A stretch of 18,271 nucleotides of DNA from Candidatus Hydrogenedentes bacterium UBA2224. Lineage in GTDB: Bacteria; Hydrogenedentota; Hydrogenedentia; Hydrogenedentales; SLHB01. Location of the stretch: NCBI GenBank assembly GCA_002348185.1, contig DDYW01000085.1:1-18271 (forward strand). Direction: 5' to 3'. The notes beneath the pieces were generated by a model. That model was not told the origin of the DNA and searched no databases. It was given only the letters and a program-made list of their open reading frames with translations. Shown in pieces: positions 1-8,300 of this stretch. How positions within the stretch are numbered: position 1 is the first letter of the stretch; every line of letters begins with the position of its first letter. The position numbers and the translations under genes were made by a program.

Positions 1-41
1 GCGAAGCGGACGGGGGTGGACTCTTTGCCAGAGGTGGCCCC

Positions 42-86
42 GTCCATATTGTCCATATGGTCCATCCCGTCCAGGCCGTCCATCAC
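42..86. repeat. 9-nt tandem repeat GTCCATNNN, five units
   Basis: Five consecutive 9-nt units begin at 42, 51, 60, 69 and 78. Each starts with GTCCA and four of the five with GTCCAT; the last three bases vary (ATT, ATG, CCC, GCC with G at unit position 6, CAC). On the minus strand the frame reads Met-Asp-x repeats and stays open to the window edge, but no ribosome binding site precedes it, so I treat it as a non-coding repeat rather than a gene. Degenerate 9-mers of this kind look like an intergenic spacer repeat; a function is not evident. Confidence 0.75.
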
Positions 87-175
87 GCGCCACGCAAAGA
101 GCTGCCGCTGGCCTCGCCCTGTTTGCGCGGATTTTGAAGGGAAAAACGGGCGTGCTTTGGGAGCCCGGGATTGAT

Positions 176-205
176 TTGATTCCTGAACGGTGCTGTCACT
201 ACCAT
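176..205 (+). promoter_or_regulatory. candidate promoter for the alpha/beta hydrolase gene
   Basis: TTGATT at 176-181 (4 of 6 to the -35 consensus) and TACCAT at 200-205 (4 of 6 to the -10 consensus) are separated by 18 nt, about 60 nt upstream of the hydrolase start. It is the best sigma-70-like pair in the upstream region but is only moderate. Confidence 0.3.
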
Positions 206-266
206 GCTGGAGGAACGGGATTTGGAAACATCGAACGCGCCGGGGGGAGCTTGGAAGGTATAGCGA

Positions 267-1232
267 ATGATCGACCTGAGTAAACTGAAGAATCCTCTGG
301 ACTGGATACAGGCGCGCAAGGAAATCGAATCCTCGGTGCTGAAGGTGTTGGGAAAACTCCCGAAGGAGCGGGCCGAACTCCAGTTGAAGGTGATGGACGA
401 GGAGTCCTTTCCGGGCTACACGCGGCGCCGTGTGAACTATTTTGTGAGCGAGTGGGAGCGGATCTCGGCCTGGCTGTTCCTTCCGGAGCGCAAGGATCAG
501 GTGCCGGGGATCGTGTGTTGCCACAGTGAGCATCCCGAGGGGAAATCCGAACCGGCCGGTCTGACCGGGGAGCGCCTGATGGCGCTCGCGGTGCATTATG
601 CCGAGCAGGGCTACGCGACACTCGCGCCCGACAGTGTTACGGCAGGAGAACGGGTATCGCCGGGCAAGGATGCGTACGACACGACGAATTTCTACAAAGA
701 CTGGCCCAAGGGGTCCCTTCTGGGAAAGATGATGTGGGACTACACCTGCAGTCTGTACGCCCTTGGCGACGTTCCGGGGGTGGATGGCTCGCGCCTTGGG
801 ATTGTAGGACACGGGCTGGGCGGCACGTGCGCGCTGCTGGTGGCGGCGTTTGACGAACGGGTGCAGGTCTGCGTGGCAAGTTGCGGATTTACGCGGTTCC
901 ACGACGACAAGCAGCCGGGGCGGTGGGTGCAGGTTGGCGACTGCGCCCTGGCGCCCAATTTGAAAGAGGCCGTGGCGAAGAAGGAGTTCCCGTTTGACTG
1001 GGAACACGTGCTGGCGCTGGCGGCGCCCACGCCGACGCTGCTGATTACGGCCTTGAACGACGAGAAGCTGGCCAACACCAAGAGCTGCCAGAAAGCGAGG
1101 GATGCCGCCGGGAATATCTACCGCATGCTGGGGCGGGATGATGCCCTGGAGAACTGGACGCATTCGAAGGGCCGCGCAATGACTGTCGAGACGCTGGATG
1201 CGGCGGATGCGTGGTTTGAGCGCTGGTTGTAG
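267..1232 (+). CDS. dienelactone-hydrolase-like alpha/beta hydrolase with Ser-to-Gly at the nucleophile
   Basis: A 321-residue alpha/beta hydrolase of the dienelactone hydrolase/acetyl-xylan-esterase-like type. Seen: a beta-strand and oxyanion-hole region near residues 79-86 (VPGIVCCH), a nucleophile elbow at 181-185, a candidate acid Asp265 (ALNDEK) and a candidate His299 (THSKG). The elbow reads G-H-G-L-G where the family has G-x-S-x-G, so the nucleophile position (183) is Gly, encoded GGG. The rest of the fold appears intact, with no frameshift. There is no signal peptide, so it is probably cytoplasmic. The ATG at 267 is preceded by GGAAGG about 9 nt upstream. It stands alone, 263 nt before the moxR operon. 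In this family the enzyme hydrolyses ester or lactone bonds; loss of Ser suggests a non-hydrolytic role or a different nucleophile. Cys residues 205-206 region (ASC) are nearby but not at the elbow. Fold assignment is confident, activity is not. Confidence 0.8.
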   Translation: MIDLSKLKNPLDWIQARKEIESSVLKVLGKLPKERAELQLKVMDEESFPGYTRRRVNYFVSEWERISAWLFLPERKDQVPGIVCCHSEHPEGKSEPAGLTGERLMALAVHYAEQGYATLAPDSVTAGERVSPGKDAYDTTNFYKDWPKGSLLGKMMWDYTCSLYALGDVPGVDGSRLGIVGHGLGGTCALLVAAFDERVQVCVASCGFTRFHDDKQPGRWVQVGDCALAPNLKEAVAKKEFPFDWEHVLALAAPTPTLLITALNDEKLANTKSCQKARDAAGNIYRMLGRDDALENWTHSKGRAMTVETLDAADAWFERWL

Positions 1233-1278
1233 CCCGGGCGCGGCGACCGCGAAAAACGCCGCGAACGAAAGGCGCGGA

Positions 1279-1290
1279 AAACCCGGGTTT
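1279..1290. repeat. 12-bp perfect palindrome AAACCCGGGTTT
   Basis: A perfect 12-bp inverted repeat lies in the 263-bp gap between the hydrolase gene and the moxR operon, 47 nt after the hydrolase stop. It could be a protein-binding site or part of a transcript end, but there is no following T-run beyond its own TTT. Nothing else clear was found in this gap; no good promoter was seen for the moxR operon. Confidence 0.35.
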
Positions 1291-1495
1291 CGGGAATTTG
1301 CAGGAGGAGTGAATCGTTGTTGCCAGGGTAAGGTGTTGACTGCTCGTGAGGAGCGGCGACGGCGCCCGGCAGCACAGGAACTGAATCGAGCCGTTCGCAG
1401 CGTTTTCCCCATTGGATGGCGGCGCCGGACCGTGTTAAGGACTCATTATCCGGCGAGAACGACGGTTGTGCCTGCCACACCATGGAGAAACGTCT

Positions 1496-2509
1496 ATGAC
1501 GCAGTTGCGAGTGATTCACAGTGAACCCGGGCGCAAAATGAGTGAAGAGAAAACGCCGGCCCTGGATGCGCAGGTTGCGGAACGTATTGCCGCGCTCGTG
1601 AGCGGCGTCGAGCGCGTGATTTTCGGGAAGCGCGAGACCGTCAAGCTGTGCGTGACCGGTCTGCTGGCGCGGGGGCATATTCTCATCGAAGACGTGCCGG
1701 GGATTGGTAAAACCACGCTGGCACAGGGCCTGGCGCGTTCTATTGACTGCAAGTTCAGCCGGATTCAGTTCACCAGCGACATGCTGCCTTCGGACATCCT
1801 GGGGGTGACGGTGCTGAATCCGAAGACCCGCGAGTTCGAGTTCCGGCCGGGACCCATCTTCGCGGGGGTGGTTTTGGCCGACGAGATTAACCGCACCCCG
1901 CCCAAGAATCAGAGCGCGTTGCTGGAGGCCATGAGCGAGTCCCAGGTCTCGGTGGACGGAGTAACGCGGCCCCTTCCCCGGCCGTTTATCGTTCTGGCGA
2001 CGCAAAACCCCATTGAGTACGAGGGGACGTACACGCTGCCGGAATCACAACTGGACCGGTTCATGCTGCGTGTTGAGATCGGCTATCCGGGAAATGAAGA
2101 CGAGCTGCACATTATGCGGCGGCGGGACCCGCGGGCAGCCATGGCGCATCTCGAGCCGGTTCTGTCGGCCGGTGAAATTGCCGCGCTTCAGGAACAGGTG
2201 CCGGACATCCATGTGGACGACAGCGTGGCCCGCTACATTCTGGCGATCGTTCAGGGGACGCGGCAGCACGAGCATATACAACTCGGCGCCAGCCCGCGTG
2301 CGGCACAAGAGTATTATGAGTCCTGCCAGGCCCATGCGCTGGTGGAGGGCCGGGATTACGTCACGCCGGATGACGTAAAGCAACTGGCCGTACCGGCGCT
2401 GTCGCACCGGGTGCTGGTCCGTTCCCGGGAAGGGAATCTGGCCGCGGCCGCCCGGGCGCGCGCCCGTGCGGTATATGACGTGGTCAAGAACACGCCGCTT
2501 CCACGGTGA
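1496..2509 (+). CDS. MoxR-family AAA+ ATPase
   Basis: A 337-residue AAA+ ATPase of the MoxR class, thought to act as a chaperone-like ATPase that assembles or activates partner proteins encoded in the same operon. Seen: Walker A with G69-I-G-K72-T73-T, Walker B VVLADE at 125-130 followed by the MoxR-typical INRTPPKNQSALLEAM stretch, sensor-1 ATQN at 168-171, and a C-terminal lid with ASPRA and the terminal helix. Length matches the family. I chose ATG 1496 because GGAGAAA sits 6 nt upstream; the frame could extend to a TTG at 1466, and a further ATG exists at 1538. Its stop TGA lies within the GTGA that begins the DUF58 gene, so the two are translationally coupled. First gene of the operon with DUF58 and transglutaminase partners. 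Confidence 0.93.
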   Translation: MTQLRVIHSEPGRKMSEEKTPALDAQVAERIAALVSGVERVIFGKRETVKLCVTGLLARGHILIEDVPGIGKTTLAQGLARSIDCKFSRIQFTSDMLPSDILGVTVLNPKTREFEFRPGPIFAGVVLADEINRTPPKNQSALLEAMSESQVSVDGVTRPLPRPFIVLATQNPIEYEGTYTLPESQLDRFMLRVEIGYPGNEDELHIMRRRDPRAAMAHLEPVLSAGEIAALQEQVPDIHVDDSVARYILAIVQGTRQHEHIQLGASPRAAQEYYESCQAHALVEGRDYVTPDDVKQLAVPALSHRVLVRSREGNLAAAARARARAVYDVVKNTPLPR

Positions 2510-3588
2510 ACGCGATGCGTGTGCGTACGCGCAACCGGACGTGGCGCCTGCCCCGTGCCGGCCAGGTATTCATCCTGATGTCGCTTATCGTGCTCCTGGC
2601 GGCCTGGAACAGCGGGATGAACCTCCTCTACCTGCTGGTGGGCGGCCTCGTCAGTTTCCTGGTGCTGTCAATCTTCTTCTCCGCCAGGAATCTGCGGGGC
2701 CTGACCGTCGTCTGCGAAGCGCCGTCCGCCGTTCATCGGGGCGAACACGTCGGGATCATGGTGCGCGTGGAGAACCACAAGGCGGTGCTGCCGACCATTT
2801 CGCTGCACATTGAGCTGGCCGAGAATCCGGGCCAATCCGTGGGCTATCTGGTGAAGCTCCCTGCGAGGAAAGCGGGGGTCGTGCGCATCAGCGCGCAATT
2901 CCCCAGACGGGGCGTATTTTCGCCGCCGCCCGTCGATCTGGTCACGACATTCCCGTTCGGGCTGATAGAGACGCGGCTCCGGGTGCACGATTCAGGGGAA
3001 GTGCTTGTGTATCCCCGGGTGCATTCGGTGCGCCCGGCCGCTTTGGACACCTTGCGCGGTTCGGGCGATGTGCCGCGCCTGGTCCGGGGCCCGGGCGACG
3101 AGTTTTTCGGTCTGCGGGACTACGTGCCGGGCGACGACCTGCGGCATGTCGCCTGGCGCATCAGCGCGCGTGCGGACGAGCTGGTGGTCAAAGAAATGGC
3201 GCACGAGACCTCGCGGTACGTGTTGTTCATCTTTGATGCGCGCGAGCGGCAGGGGCTTCCGGATTTTGAAGAGCGGTTTGAAGAGGCCATCGAACTCGTC
3301 GCTTCGCTGGGGGTGACCCTTCTGAGCCGGCAGTTCCGGGTGGGCCTGCTGACGGCGGGCGGACACCTGCCGGAGGACGAAGGCAAGGCCCAGGTGACGC
3401 GCTTGCTCGAAACGCTGGCACGCCTGGAGCCGGAACCCCTGTCGATGCTGGATCCCTTTTCGCAGGTGGCGCTGCTGGACGATTCGCGCCGGGTGATTCA
3501 GATCTTCGTGTCGCCCGACCCGGCAGAATGGGGAAAACGAATGGGTACGGGGCACGTGATGCGGCCGGAAGAAGTCGTGTATGCGTAA
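2506..3588 (+). CDS. DUF58 membrane-anchored protein
   Basis: A 360-residue DUF58 protein, the usual partner of MoxR ATPases. Seen: two predicted membrane segments near residues 19-34 and 38-58, a beta-rich middle region around 65-170, and the diagnostic DUF58 core from about 203, with Y-V-P-G-D-D, R213 and W217-R-I-S-A-R. After this comes a von-Willebrand-A-like alpha/beta portion beginning VLFIFDARE near 239. The start GTG at 2506 overlaps the moxR stop by 4 nt (GTGA); an in-frame ATG at 2515 is an alternative that would leave 357 residues. The stop is inside the first codons of the downstream transglutaminase gene. In known systems such proteins act at the inner membrane with the large C-terminal part cytoplasmic; the substrate here is unknown. 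Confidence 0.92.
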   Translation: MNAMRVRTRNRTWRLPRAGQVFILMSLIVLLAAWNSGMNLLYLLVGGLVSFLVLSIFFSARNLRGLTVVCEAPSAVHRGEHVGIMVRVENHKAVLPTISLHIELAENPGQSVGYLVKLPARKAGVVRISAQFPRRGVFSPPPVDLVTTFPFGLIETRLRVHDSGEVLVYPRVHSVRPAALDTLRGSGDVPRLVRGPGDEFFGLRDYVPGDDLRHVAWRISARADELVVKEMAHETSRYVLFIFDARERQGLPDFEERFEEAIELVASLGVTLLSRQFRVGLLTAGGHLPEDEGKAQVTRLLETLARLEPEPLSMLDPFSQVALLDDSRRVIQIFVSPDPAEWGKRMGTGHVMRPEEVVYA

Positions 3589-5779
3589 GAGCATCGACAG
3601 GATGCTGCATGTGAGCACGGCGGCCCTGCTGTTGTCGGGGATTCTGGCCTTATGGTCGACGTCCACGGTTGGCGGAGGCATTTTCGCCATAGGACTCGTG
3701 CAACTGCTTGCCTGGCCGATTGGGGAGTCGCTTGACCGTCGCTACGGGTGGTACCGCTACCTGACCAGCGGGGTGACGGCGCTGTTCGCAGCGACCTTGC
3801 CGCTCTGGGTCAAATCCCTGGGGCTGTTGCCTGCGGTGATTGCCCTGATCATGTTCATCCAGACGCACAAGCTCGCCCATCGCAAAGAACGCAAGGACTA
3901 TTACCAGCTCTATCTGATGTGTTTTCTGTTGCTGGTGGCAGCCTGCGGTCTGGGACCGGACCCGGCCATCGGCGCCGCCATGCTGTGTTTCCTCATCAGC
4001 GCGGTCTGGGCATTGCTGGCGCTGCAAATCCGAACGGAAACGAACCAGGTAGGGCCAGGCGGGATGGCGGACGTCATCTCGATTTCAGAAGATGAGCCCA
4101 ACGCGCTCTCTTCCCGAACCGGCCTGCTGGATTGGGGGCTGCTCCGGGCGGTCGGCATGGTGTGCTTCGCTGCCGCGCTGCTGACGGCCGGCGTCTTCCT
4201 GGGCATGCCGCGCATGGAAGCGGGGATACTCGGGCGCAGCAACATCCTTGCGCCGACGGAAACGGAGCAGGCCACGGGCCTGAGCGATACGGTAGAGGTA
4301 GGCCTGGGCGGCCGGATCCGGATAGACCGGAGCCCGGTCATGCGCGTGGAGTTTCCGGAAGCGCCCGACGGCCGGTACGATGGGGAATTGTATTGGCAAA
4401 GCGGCACGATGGACTCGTTCACGACCCGGATTTGGGACCGGCTCGGGGGGCCGTACGCCATTGAAGACCGCCGGCAGCGCTCCGTCCCGATCCGCACGGG
4501 AAATTCGTCGGAAGTGGCGCGGGAACCTATGGGCGAAGGGCGTGTGGTCCGCCAGGTGATTTTCCTCGAAGAAGTGACGCGGACGGGGCTTCCCTGCCTG
4601 GCCTCCCCCCTGCGCGTGACCTCCGACGGCTCGTCCATAAGCTGGAACCCGCTTGAAGACGGTTACTTTGTTCAAGTCGACCGGCTGAAATCGGGCAGCA
4701 TCTCGTACGACGTGGTGTCGGAAGTGGTGACCCATTCGCCCGAGCAATTGCGTTCGGCCCGAACGGACTATCAGCGTTCCATGTCGGGGCAGGACTATTT
4801 CCTTCTGACCCGTCATAACCTCCAGGAACGAACGGTGCGGCTTGTGCAGGAGCTCACGGAACAGTACGAGACGCCCTATGACAAAGCGCGCGCGCTGGAA
4901 GCGTGGCTGAGCTCGGCCGCGTTCGTGTACACGCTGGATGAGCCCGTCCTTCCCCGCTACTCGCCGATAGACGCGTTTCTTCTGGAAGCTCGCCGAGGCC
5001 ATTGCCAACTGTATGCCAGCGCGTTGGCACTGATGCTTCGGACGCTCGGGATACCGACCCGCGTCGTGGCAGGATACCGGGGCGGCGAGTGGAACGAGGG
5101 CGACAAGGCATATGTGATCAGCCGGGACATGGCGCATCTGTGGGTGGAAGTGTATTTCCTGGATTACGGCTGGGTGACCTTTGACCCGTCCCCGCACTAT
5201 GACGCCGGGGACATCTCGATGTTCGGTCATGTATCGGAATCGCTTTCGCGCTCGCAGTGGCGTCTGAGGATCTTCTGGTACCGCAACATCATCGGCTATG
5301 ACGGCGGGTTTACGCTGGAACGCCTGCGAGATTGGGGCCAGGGCCTGTTCGCCTGGACGCTATCTCCGTATACGGGTTATCAGGAAGGCAATTCCGCAAC
5401 GAGCACGCGCGGCGGGAAGCTGTCGGCCGTGGCGCTGTCCGCGCTGCTGGCGCTCCTGGCCATCGGAGGACTCTATCTCCGGTTCAAGCGGCGACAGGAC
5501 AGAGAGGGACGCACACTCACCGAGGCGCAACGCCGGGCGCGCATCCTGCTGGACCGGGTCAGCCGCCAGTTACAACGGCAGGGGATTGATTGCGAGCAGC
5601 GAACCGCGGGCGAACTGGCGCTGGCGGCTCGCGGCACCACGAGCGCGGGAGTGGAGCACGTGACCGAAGCGCTGCGCACCTACGACGAAGTCCGGTTCGG
5701 CCAACGGCCGCTGGATCGCTCGCGACTCCACGAGTTGTGCAGGCAACTGCGGGAAGCGCGACGGGCCCCGCGAGTCTGA
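3581..5779 (+). CDS. TgpA-like membrane transglutaminase (DUF3488-transglutaminase-DUF4129)
   Basis: A 732-residue integral membrane protein with transglutaminase-like cysteine-protease fold. Seen: a block of hydrophobic helices within residues 12-206 (DUF3488 type), an extracytoplasmic region carrying the papain-like triad Cys475 (RGHCQLY), His519 (DMAHLWVEV) and Asp535 (VTFDPSP), then a single membrane helix around 613-635 and a C-terminal tail of the DUF4129 type (ARILLDRVSRQL to TYDEVRFG). All three catalytic residues are present, so it is likely active. The ATG at 3581 overlaps the DUF58 stop by 8 nt (ATGCGTAA), indicating coupling. In Pseudomonas the homologue TgpA is a periplasmic-facing transglutaminase important for growth. 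Together with MoxR and DUF58 it forms a common envelope-associated operon. It ends 19 nt before the convergent FG-GAP gene; that gap contains only a GCCT-TTG-AGGC mini-hairpin. Confidence 0.93.
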   Translation: MRKSIDRMLHVSTAALLLSGILALWSTSTVGGGIFAIGLVQLLAWPIGESLDRRYGWYRYLTSGVTALFAATLPLWVKSLGLLPAVIALIMFIQTHKLAHRKERKDYYQLYLMCFLLLVAACGLGPDPAIGAAMLCFLISAVWALLALQIRTETNQVGPGGMADVISISEDEPNALSSRTGLLDWGLLRAVGMVCFAAALLTAGVFLGMPRMEAGILGRSNILAPTETEQATGLSDTVEVGLGGRIRIDRSPVMRVEFPEAPDGRYDGELYWQSGTMDSFTTRIWDRLGGPYAIEDRRQRSVPIRTGNSSEVAREPMGEGRVVRQVIFLEEVTRTGLPCLASPLRVTSDGSSISWNPLEDGYFVQVDRLKSGSISYDVVSEVVTHSPEQLRSARTDYQRSMSGQDYFLLTRHNLQERTVRLVQELTEQYETPYDKARALEAWLSSAAFVYTLDEPVLPRYSPIDAFLLEARRGHCQLYASALALMLRTLGIPTRVVAGYRGGEWNEGDKAYVISRDMAHLWVEVYFLDYGWVTFDPSPHYDAGDISMFGHVSESLSRSQWRLRIFWYRNIIGYDGGFTLERLRDWGQGLFAWTLSPYTGYQEGNSATSTRGGKLSAVALSALLALLAIGGLYLRFKRRQDREGRTLTEAQRRARILLDRVSRQLQRQGIDCEQRTAGELALAARGTTSAGVEHVTEALRTYDEVRFGQRPLDRSRLHELCRQLREARRAPRV

Positions 5780-5798
5780 ACGGCGCCTTTGAGGCCCT

Positions 5799-7067
5799 TT
5801 ACCGGCCGAGCAGGAGGGCGACGGCATTGGCGCCCCACAGCGCGACGGCGATGTCTTTCCGGCCGTCGTTGTTGAAATCGTGCGAGCACAAAGCACGGGG
5901 CATGCCGCTCTTGCCGCCCGATTCGAACGCGTACAGGGTCTTCGAAAACGTCTGAGGCAGCGTGGAGTCCGCGGACGTGTTGGTGAGCACGCCCACCCGG
6001 CTGGATGCGAAACAGGCGGCGGCTATATCAATGCGGCCGTCGCCGTTGAGGTCTTCGGCGAGCAGGTCGCGGATTTCGTGTTCGAGGATGTTCCTCGATG
6101 CGCCGAGCGTGACTTCCTGGCAGACATCGAACTGAAACACGCCCGTGCCATAGTGGATTGCTACGGAATCGCTGGTATGGCAATCCGACACCACGAGATC
6201 CAGTTGCCCGTCCTTGTTGACGTCGGCGACGCGCACTTTGTGAGGCATCGCCCCTTTACCGAGAAAGCGGTCCACTTCCTCAAAGTTGCCCTGGGCATCG
6301 CCTTTCCAGAGCGCGATCTCCCCGGACGCGTACATGACCGTGACGAGATCCATGTTACCGTCTCCGTCAAAATCCGCGGTCTGGATGTCGCGGGGACCGC
6401 CGGGGGCCGGGATGAACCGCGGTTCCTCGAAGTAGGCGGTTGGGTGCCCCGGGAAATAGATCAGGACATCGGACGACCAGCCCGCGGCGATAACGTCGCG
6501 GTAGTCATCGCGATTGAAATCATGGACGACCAGGGCGGTAATGCCGGGTTTGGTGAAGATGGGTTGCTCATCGGCATCGCGATTGCGCAGGTAGCGCAGC
6601 CGGTCTACGGGCACGGAGAACTCCACCGGTTCAAAGAGGAGCTCGCCGATGTTTCGGAAAAGCACGAGGTCGCGCGATTCGCTGCGGCGCTCGACGGTGT
6701 GAAAGCTGCCCACGAGCAGATCGGGGGCGGGAAGCGCATCGATGTTTGCCGTCGCGATGCAATACGGGCCGAAACCCGTGATCAGGGGCACCTGCTTTTC
6801 GTATTCGAGCGGCCGCACGGCCGCGAGCATGGAGAGTTCGTTGTTCGCGGGCCGTTCGCTGCGCGGATCGGTCAGGGCGCCGGTGTCGGCGGAGATGATC
6901 TCCGGCAGCCCGTCGCCGTTCAGATCGACCGCGGCAATGGCGCCAGGGTTGGGCCCCACGGGAAACCAGACTTTGTGCTGGCCGAAACCCTCCGCCCCAA
7001 ACGCCGCGGAGGCGAGCATGAACAGGGACAGCGCGATGAGGCGCGCGCACCGGGCGACATCAGGCAT
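5799..7067 (-). CDS. secreted FG-GAP/VCBS-type repeat protein
   Basis: A 422-residue exported beta-propeller-like protein. Seen: a signal peptide over about residues 1-25 (hydrophobic LIALSLFMLASAAFG then AEG), followed by at least six calcium-loop motifs of the D-x-N/D-x-D/N-G-x-x-D kind: DLNGDGLPE, DFNRDDYRD, DFDGDGNMD, DVNKDGQLD, DLNGDGRID and DFNNDGRKD. This pattern is typical of integrin-alpha-like FG-GAP or VCBS repeats that fold as a multi-bladed propeller and bind ligands or carbohydrates at the surface. Start: the frame is open upstream to 7154, but ATG 7067 has AAGGAG at 7080-7075 with a 7-nt spacer and gives a proper signal peptide. The start overlaps the pdxA stop by 8 nt (ATGCCTGA), so the genes are co-translated. 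No enzymatic domain is visible. Confidence 0.88.
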   Translation of the reverse strand: MPDVARCARLIALSLFMLASAAFGAEGFGQHKVWFPVGPNPGAIAAVDLNGDGLPEIISADTGALTDPRSERPANNELSMLAAVRPLEYEKQVPLITGFGPYCIATANIDALPAPDLLVGSFHTVERRSESRDLVLFRNIGELLFEPVEFSVPVDRLRYLRNRDADEQPIFTKPGITALVVHDFNRDDYRDVIAAGWSSDVLIYFPGHPTAYFEEPRFIPAPGGPRDIQTADFDGDGNMDLVTVMYASGEIALWKGDAQGNFEEVDRFLGKGAMPHKVRVADVNKDGQLDLVVSDCHTSDSVAIHYGTGVFQFDVCQEVTLGASRNILEHEIRDLLAEDLNGDGRIDIAAACFASSRVGVLTNTSADSTLPQTFSKTLYAFESGGKSGMPRALCSHDFNNDGRKDIAVALWGANAVALLLGR

Positions 7068-8112
7068 GAGGGCACTCCTTCGATGCAACAAGGGCCGCCG
7101 CAAGGCGGATGGCCGCCGCGAGGCTGTCAGGGCGGGCCGCGCCGGTCCCGGCAATGTCGTACGCGGTGCCGTGATCCACGGAGGTGCGTACGATCGGGAT
7201 GCCGAGGGTGACGTTCACGCCCTGGTCCATGGCGATGAGCTTGACGGGGATATGCCCCTGATCGTGGTACATGGCCACCACGAGATCGAACTCGCCGTCC
7301 ACCATTCGTTTGAAGACGGTATCGGGGGGATACGGTCCCGAGCAGTCGATTCCTTCGCGTCTGCAGAGGTCGACCGCGGGAGCGATCTCATCCGCCTCCT
7401 CGGTTCCCAGGACACCCGCCTCGCCGGCATGGGGATTGAGGCCCGCGACAGCGATGCGCTGGCGCTCCAGTCCCAGTTGAACGAGGGCGGCGTGGGCGAT
7501 CCGTACGGAGGTCGCGATGCGGTCGCAGGTGACCCGCGTGATGGCTTCGGCCAGGGGACAATGAGACGAGATGTGCACCACGCGGATGTTGCCGGCGAAG
7601 AGCGACATGCGGTAGTCCGGGGCATGGGTCAATTCGGCGAGGATTTCGGTATGGCCGAGGTACCGGTAGCCCGCGGCCTGGATGCCTTCTTTGTTGAGCG
7701 GGCAGGTCACAATGCCATCGAGCTTCCTGGCCAGGGTGTGGCGGATGGCGCATTTGAGCCATTCGACCGCACAGCGGCCCGCTTCGGGAGCCAGGCGGCC
7801 CGGGTTCCAGGCGGCCGCCGGAAACCCGCAGTCCAGTACGGGAATTCCATCGATGGGCTGGTTTCGGGCAGGCAACTCGGTCAGTTCGCGCAGTTCCAGC
7901 GTTGTGCCCACGACCCGGGCGGCCTGGCGCAATACGGGCAGACTTCCGAAAACGACCGGCTCGCACCTTTCCGCGATTTCGGGCTGTGCGAGCACTTTTG
8001 CGAGGATCTCGGGACCGACGCCATTGATGTCGCCCATGGTGATGGCCAGACGCGGTGGTGAGCACGACACGGGGAAGGCCGTCGAGGCTGCAGTGCAGCT
8101 GCTGTCATTCAC
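7060..8112 (-). CDS. pdxA: 4-hydroxythreonine-4-phosphate dehydrogenase (PdxA)
   Basis: A 350-residue PdxA family enzyme, an NAD-dependent oxidative decarboxylase acting on 4-phosphohydroxy-L-threonine in deoxyxylulose-dependent vitamin B6 synthesis. Seen: ITMGDINGVGPEI near residues 24-36 (family: GDPAGIGPE), GHTE at 153-156, putative metal ligands His184 (SSHCPL), His228 (NPHAGE) and His283 (YHDQG), and the C-terminal block SVDHGTAYDIAGTG. The histidine spacing agrees with that of the Escherichia coli enzyme. Start: GTG 8112 has GGAG 8 nt upstream and gives a length near the family norm; an upstream GTG at 8154 is also open. Its end overlaps the FG-GAP gene. PdxA-like paralogues that oxidise 4-phospho-threonate or -erythronate exist, so a sugar-acid catabolic role is the main alternative; no other B6 gene is nearby. 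Confidence 0.92.
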   Translation of the reverse strand: MNDSSCTAASTAFPVSCSPPRLAITMGDINGVGPEILAKVLAQPEIAERCEPVVFGSLPVLRQAARVVGTTLELRELTELPARNQPIDGIPVLDCGFPAAAWNPGRLAPEAGRCAVEWLKCAIRHTLARKLDGIVTCPLNKEGIQAAGYRYLGHTEILAELTHAPDYRMSLFAGNIRVVHISSHCPLAEAITRVTCDRIATSVRIAHAALVQLGLERQRIAVAGLNPHAGEAGVLGTEEADEIAPAVDLCRREGIDCSGPYPPDTVFKRMVDGEFDLVVAMYHDQGHIPVKLIAMDQGVNVTLGIPIVRTSVDHGTAYDIAGTGAARPDSLAAAIRLAAALVASKECPHA

Positions 8113-8300
8113 ATGAAGGTCTCCGTTGCTTGCATACGCCGAAGAACGTATCACAGTGACGGTGGAGCTTACAACGCGCGGGCCATTGCCGTCCGCCCCA
8201 ATTCCCGGCTAACGCGAAGGCAGATGGCTCAGACGCTTGCGCCGTCGAGCGCTGGAGCTCTTGTCGACTCACCCACGTGGTGAAACAAGAGACCATTCTG

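Noticed and set aside
1309..1524. GTG-started frame of about 71 codons after AGGAGG, before moxR
   Set aside because: Ribosome binding site is too close to the GTG, the product is Arg-rich without recognisable features, and it overlaps the moxR start.
1118..2005. 295-residue open frame on the minus strand across the hydrolase end and moxR
   Set aside because: It is antisense to clear MoxR motifs, has Arg/His/Pro-rich low-quality composition and no ribosome binding site.
4085..5230. 381-residue minus-strand open frame inside the transglutaminase gene
   Set aside because: Antisense to the catalytic domain; composition typical of GC-rich shadow frames.
5880..8061. Two plus-strand open frames of over 430 residues opposite pdxA and the FG-GAP gene
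   Set aside because: The minus strand carries unmistakable PdxA and calcium-loop motifs with good start signals; the plus-strand products resemble nothing.
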